A stretch of 37,057 nt of DNA from Nocardia salmonicida NBRC 13393 (lineage in GTDB: Bacteria > Actinomycetota > Actinomycetes > Mycobacteriales > Mycobacteriaceae), in NCBI RefSeq assembly GCF_001613085.1, contig NZ_BDBR01000006.1:1-37057 (forward strand). Reading direction: 5' to 3'. Positions 34,150 to 37,057 of the stretch are shown piece after piece. A model generated the notes under the pieces. The model did not search any database and was not told the DNA's origin. It saw nothing but the letters and a program-made list of their open reading frames with translations. The number at the start of each line of letters is the position of its first letter. The stretch's first letter is position 1. The position numbers were made by a program, and so were the translations under genes.

Positions 34150-34761
34150 TCACAAATCGTGGTCGGAGATCAGTCCGCTCTGCATGGCCAGCGCGGCCAG
34201 TCGGGTGCGCTTCTGGTTCTGCGGGAGATTTTCCACCCCGAACTTCGCGAACAAGGCGCGCAGGTGGGTCTTGATCGCGTCGATGGAGAGGAACAATTCC
34301 TCGGCGATCTGCTGATTCGACGCGGGCGTCGCGAATCCGGTGCCGTGTTTGTACGGACGGCACAGCGCGACCAGCACCGCGCGCTGGGTCTCGGTCAGTG
34401 AACGCATCGTGGGGATGGACCCCGACGCGGTATGCGTGGCGTCGTCCACCACACCGCCGAAATCGAAGAAGTGCACGAGCGTGGTCCCGACCCGAATACG
34501 GTCGCCAGGACTCAATCGACGCCGACCGACCAGCCGCTCACCGTTGACGAAGGTGCCGTTACGCGAAAGTCCGTCATCGATGATGGTCCAGTGCGCACCG
34601 AGATGTTCGACGGCCGCGTGCAGACGGGACACCTCGACGTCCCACGCGAGCACGAGGTCGGCCTGCACATTGCGCCCGATGGTCACACGCTGCTGCCCGG
34701 CCTCCAGGGCCAGTTCATGCTGCTTACCGGTGTCGTCGGTATACCGCAGGAAGGAACTCAC
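34150..34761 (-). CDS. FHA-domain protein with LuxR-like helix-turn-helix
   Basis: A 203-residue protein with an N-terminal FHA domain: Gly29-Arg30, Ser45/His48 in SRLHAAVEH and NGT at 68-70, all residues that read phosphothreonine. The C-terminal helix-turn-helix (about 148-173, NQQIAEELFLSIDAIKTHLRALF) is LuxR/GerE-like. It can therefore link Ser/Thr kinase signals to transcription. It lies on the minus strand next to lsr2, with a hairpin-rich gap between. The GTG at 34761 is used. FHA-HTH fusions of this kind exist in actinobacteria; the targets are unknown. Confidence 0.85.
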   Translation of the reverse strand: MSSFLRYTDDTGKQHELALEAGQQRVTIGRNVQADLVLAWDVEVSRLHAAVEHLGAHWTIIDDGLSRNGTFVNGERLVGRRRLSPGDRIRVGTTLVHFFDFGGVVDDATHTASGSIPTMRSLTETQRAVLVALCRPYKHGTGFATPASNQQIAEELFLSIDAIKTHLRALFAKFGVENLPQNQKRTRLAALAMQSGLISDHDL

Positions 34762-34824
34762 TGCGCGACTCCGCCGGATACTCGAAACACCTTGTGCACG
34801 GCCAACAGTCTACTTCCCTACCAC

Positions 34825-34897
34825 CCCGACCCCACACGACCCGGACTCGAAAAGCCGACCCGATATCGGCCACCCCCACAAAACCCGACCCCACACG
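34825..34897. repeat. Direct repeat in a C-rich tract
   Basis: CCCGACCCCACACG occurs at 34825-34838 and again at 34884-34897, 59 nt apart, in a stretch of about 120 nt in which the + strand has long runs of C with few G. A small hairpin GGCAGGC(AGGCGCA)GCCTGCC follows at 34915-34935. No gene covers it, and nothing indicates its function. Confidence 0.6.
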
Positions 34898-34935
34898 CCC
34901 CGACCCCGAGGAGGGGCAGGCAGGCGCAGCCTGCC

Positions 34936-35028
34936 GTTCGCGGCCGTCCCGCTGTTGAGGTGCCGTTGCGTACGCGACGAAGGAGCAAGCAACGGCTCCT
35001 CAACAGCGGGACCGTCGGGGCCGCGAAC
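34936..35028. repeat. Nested hairpin containing the interspersed repeat, copy 2
   Basis: Arms GTTCGCGGCC (34936-34945), GTCCCGCTGTTGAGG (34946-34960), and GCCGTTGC (34962-34969) pair with GCAACGGC (34989-34996), CCTCAACAGCGGGAC (34998-35012) and GGCCGCGAAC (35019-35028), with a T/T mismatch at 34961/34997 and a 6-nt bulge CGTCGG (35013-35018). The inner 35 nt (34962-34996) repeat the left-edge element at 3-37 with one difference. It lies on the lsr2 side of the gap, and a GC hairpin with CAAATAA (35032-35052) follows next to the lsr2 stop. A role as terminator or as RNA element is possible. Confidence 0.85.
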
Positions 35029-35031
35029 CAC

Positions 35032-35047
35032 GCGGCGCCCGCGCCGC
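35032..35047. terminator. Short GC hairpin directly after lsr2
   Basis: GCGGCG(CCCG)CGCCGC lies 8 nt beyond the lsr2 stop, with TTATTTG in front on the lsr2 strand. The larger nested hairpin follows. Likely part of the lsr2 termination region. Confidence 0.45.
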
Positions 35048-35054
35048 AAATAAC

Positions 35055-35417
35055 TCAGTTCTTGCCGACCTCTTTGTTGTACGCGTCGGTGATTTCCGCC
35101 GAGATACGACCGCGGGCCGAGACCTTGTGGCCCTTACGCCGAGCCCATTCGCGAATTGCGGCGCTCTGTTCACGGTCCATGGAAACGCGGCTCTTGCCCT
35201 GCGGCGCGGGTGCACCGGCAGCCTTCACCCGGCGACGGCCACTCACACGGCGGGCGTTGGCGACCCACTCGTCCAGGCCTTCACGCAGGCGCGCCGCATT
35301 TGCGTCCGACAGATCGATCTCGTACGACACCCCATCGATAGCGAACTCGATGGTCTCGTCCGCGATGGACTCACCGTCGACATCGTCGATCAGGCTAACG
35401 GTGACCTTCTTTGCCAT
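35055..35417 (-). CDS. lsr2: Nucleoid-associated protein Lsr2
   Basis: A 120-residue H-NS-like xenogeneic silencer that binds AT-rich DNA. The N-terminal beta-hairpin dimerisation segment ([29 protein letters not shown]) and the C-terminal DNA-binding domain with the minor-groove Arg-Gly-Arg ([10 protein letters not shown]) are intact. The linker ([19 protein letters not shown]) is basic. The ATG at 35417 follows GAGAGGACG. Position between clpC and lysS matches Rv3597c. Confidence 0.97.
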   Translation of the reverse strand: MAKKVTVSLIDDVDGESIADETIEFAIDGVSYEIDLSDANAARLREGLDEWVANARRVSGRRRVKAAGAPAPQGKSRVSMDREQSAAIREWARRKGHKVSARGRISAEITDAYNKEVGKN

Positions 35418-35474
35418 GAGATGAACGTCCTCTCGAAATCGTCAAGCCTGCCTCCAGGCCGAATACCCGAGGCA

Positions 35475-35502
35475 AGAATACCCCGAAATGCGAAATTTCC
35501 AA
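35475..35502 (-). promoter_or_regulatory. Predicted lsr2 promoter
   Basis: On the minus strand TTGGAA (35497-35502) and TATTCT (35475-35480) are separated by 16 nt, a good sigma-A-type pair. The start of transcription would be near 35468, leaving a leader of about 50 nt. A small hairpin CGGGG(TCTTCA)CCCCG (35505-35520) between lysS and this promoter may terminate lysS transcription. Confidence 0.55.
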
Positions 35503-35532
35503 CACGGGGTCTTCACCCCGAGAATTCACTGG

Positions 35533-37057
35533 TCAGCGACTAGTGGGTCGGACAATCGGGAACAGGATCGTTTCCCGGATTCCCGAACCCGTGAGTGCCA
35601 TCAACAAGCGATCGATTCCCATACCCGTTCCGGTGGTCGGCGGCATGCCGTGTTCCATCGCGGCGAGGAAGTCTTCATCGAGCACCATGGCCTCGTCATC
35701 GCCTGCCGCGGCCAACCTCGCCTGGTCGACGAAGCGTTCACGCTGGATCACCGGGTCTACCAGTTCCGAATAGCCCGTTGCCAACTCGAAGCCGCGAACA
35801 TAGAGGTCCCACTTCTCGGTGACGCCGGACTTGCTGCGATGCTGACGGGTGAGCGGTGAAGTCTCGACCGGGAAGTCGCGAACGAAAGTCGGCGCGTAGA
35901 GCTTGTCGCCATACGCGTGTTCCCACAGTTCTTCGACCAGTTTCCCGTGACCGTAGCCCTTGCCGGAAGGAATTTCCAGACCTACCCGATCGGCGAGTGC
36001 GAGCAATTCCTCGACAGTGGTTTCCGGAGTCACCTCGACACCGATCGACTCCGACAGCGAGGGATACATCTCGACGGTCGTCCACTCGCCACCGAGATCG
36101 TATTCAGTGCCGTCGGCAAGTGTCACAAGGAGGGTGCCGAATGCCTCTCGCGCGACTTCCTGGATCAATTCCCGGGTCATCGTCGCCGAGTCGTCATAGG
36201 TGCCGTATGCCTCGTAGGTTTCCAGCATCGCGAACTCGGGTGAATGGGTGGAGTCGGCGCCTTCGTTGCGGAAGTTCCGGTTGATCTCGAAGACCTTCTC
36301 CAGGCCGCCGACCACACAACGCTTGAGGAACAGCTCCGGCGCGATACGCAGGAAAAGATCCATGTCCAGCGCATTGGAATGGGTCACGAAGGGGCGCGCG
36401 GCGGCGCCGCCGTGGATGGTCTGCAGCATCGGGGTCTCGACCTCGAGGAAGCCGCGGCGCTCGAGCGCGTTGCGCAGCGCACGGACCACATTCACGCGGG
36501 TACGGGCCATTTCCCTGGCCTCGGGACGCACGATCAGGTCGACATAGCGCTGACGAACGCGCGACTCCTCGTTCATCTCCTTGTGCGCCACCGGCAGCGG
36601 GCGAAGCGACTTGGCCGCCATCGACCAGGAATCGGCCATCACGCTCAATTCCCCGGTGCGCGAGGAGATGACCTCGCCGTGCACGAACACGAAGTCACCG
36701 AGGTCGACATCGGCCTTCCAGGCCGCCAGCGCGTCGGCTCCGACACCGTTGAGGCTGATCATCGCCTGCAGCTTGGTGCCGTCGCCCTCCTGCAGCGTGG
36801 CGAAGCACAGCTTGCCGGTATTACGAACGAAAATGACGCGGCCCGCGATACCGGCCTGCAGACCGGTCTGGGTGTCGGCTTCCAGATCCGGGTAGGCGGC
36901 ACGGATTTCGGCCAGCGTGTGGGTGCGCGGAACCACCACCGGGTAGGCCTCACCGCCCTCGGTGAGCAGCCGTTCACGCTTGTCCCGACGAATCCGCATC
37001 TGCTCGGGAACATCGATGTCCACGGCGGAAGTGGCGGCGCGGCCGGGTGCGGCGGGG
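35533..37057 (-). CDS. lysS: Lysyl-tRNA synthetase (5' end may extend past the window)
   Basis: A class II aminoacyl-tRNA synthetase with the OB-fold anticodon-binding domain (about residues 50-150), motif 2 [14 protein letters not shown] and motif 3 [11 protein letters not shown], and the usual end [10 protein letters not shown]. From the GTG at 37023 it has 496 residues, close to the usual length of about 505. The frame stays open to the window edge (before VDIDVPEQ the frame reads RAATSA), so the true start may lie outside and the extent here is a lower limit. It matches Rv3598c. Transcription ends before the lsr2 promoter. Confidence 0.93.
   Translation of the reverse strand, partial: PAAPGRAATSAVDIDVPEQMRIRRDKRERLLTEGGEAYPVVVPRTHTLAEIRAAYPDLEADTQTGLQAGIAGRVIFVRNTGKLCFATLQEGDGTKLQAMISLNGVGADALAAWKADVDLGDFVFVHGEVISSRTGELSVMADSWSMAAKSLRPLPVAHKEMNEESRVRQRYVDLIVRPEAREMARTRVNVVRALRNALERRGFLEVETPMLQTIHGGAAARPFVTHSNALDMDLFLRIAPELFLKRCVVGGLEKVFEINRNFRNEGADSTHSPEFAMLETYEAYGTYDDSATMTRELIQEVAREAFGTLLVTLADGTEYDLGGEWTTVEMYPSLSESIGVEVTPETTVEELLALADRVGLEIPSGKGYGHGKLVEELWEHAYGDKLYAPTFVRDFPVETSPLTRQHRSKSGVTEKWDLYVRGFELATGYSELVDPVIQRERFVDQARLAAAGDDEAMVLDEDFLAAMEHGMPPTTGTGMGIDRLLMALTGSGIRETILFPIVRPTSR

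Overview
The window is a high-GC actinobacterial chromosome segment, most likely from Nocardia or a close mycolic-acid-containing relative. The marker genes carD, lpqE, radA, a beta carbonic anhydrase, mutY, mhuD, clpC, lsr2 and lysS occur in the same order as in the Mycobacterium tuberculosis Rv3579c-Rv3598c block. There are no PE/PGRS genes, and the conserved block is split by accessory genes not found at that place in mycobacteria. No rRNA, tRNA, CRISPR array, transposase or prophage was seen.

Layout. (1) 1-2820: a repeat/hairpin element at the left edge, a Zur-like box, and a three-gene zinc ABC importer (binding lipoprotein, ATPase, permease). (2) 2843-5117: an acyl-CoA dehydrogenase and a crotonase-fold protein on +, then a small DUF4190-like membrane protein on -. 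(3) 5168-9415: a minus-strand operon carD-ispD-ispF-cysS-rlmB (transcription regulator, two MEP-pathway enzymes, cysteinyl-tRNA synthetase, rRNA methyltransferase). (4) 9767-15612: lpqE and radA on +, an Rv3587c-like membrane protein and carbonic anhydrase on -, mutY on +, an alpha/beta hydrolase on -, and the haem-degrading monooxygenase mhuD on +. The disA gene that follows radA in mycobacteria is missing. (5) 15660-29462: an accessory block. It holds a cobalamin riboswitch driving cbtB-cbtA, an orphan membrane protein, an OsmC peroxidase, an SRPBCC protein, an SMR transporter with an azoreductase and a divergent TetR regulator, a DUF4240 protein, an ABC exporter with a divergent two-component system, a HigB/HigA-type toxin-antitoxin pair, a VWA protein, an MFS transporter with a convergent AraC regulator, a SHOCT protein and an LLM flavin oxidoreductase. 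(6) 29521-37057: clpC, a secreted lipase preceded by two KstR-type boxes, a DUF1772 membrane protein, an FHA-HTH regulator, a second copy of the repeat/hairpin element, lsr2, and lysS running off the right edge.

Theme. Much of the window concerns metal and cofactor supply (zinc uptake, B12-controlled cobalt transport, haem breakdown) and stress handling (OsmC, azoreductase, SMR, ClpC, RadA, MutY). The sequence shows several regulatory sites directly: a Zur-like palindrome, a B12 riboswitch, a pair of TetR-type operators, a palindrome over the start of the toxin gene, a double KstR-type operator, and several long terminator hairpins.

The least explained signal is a 35-nt sequence found almost identically at the two ends of the window (one mismatch). 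In both places it forms a hairpin with the same loop. Downstream of lsr2 it is the tip of a nested hairpin with arms totalling about 33 bp.
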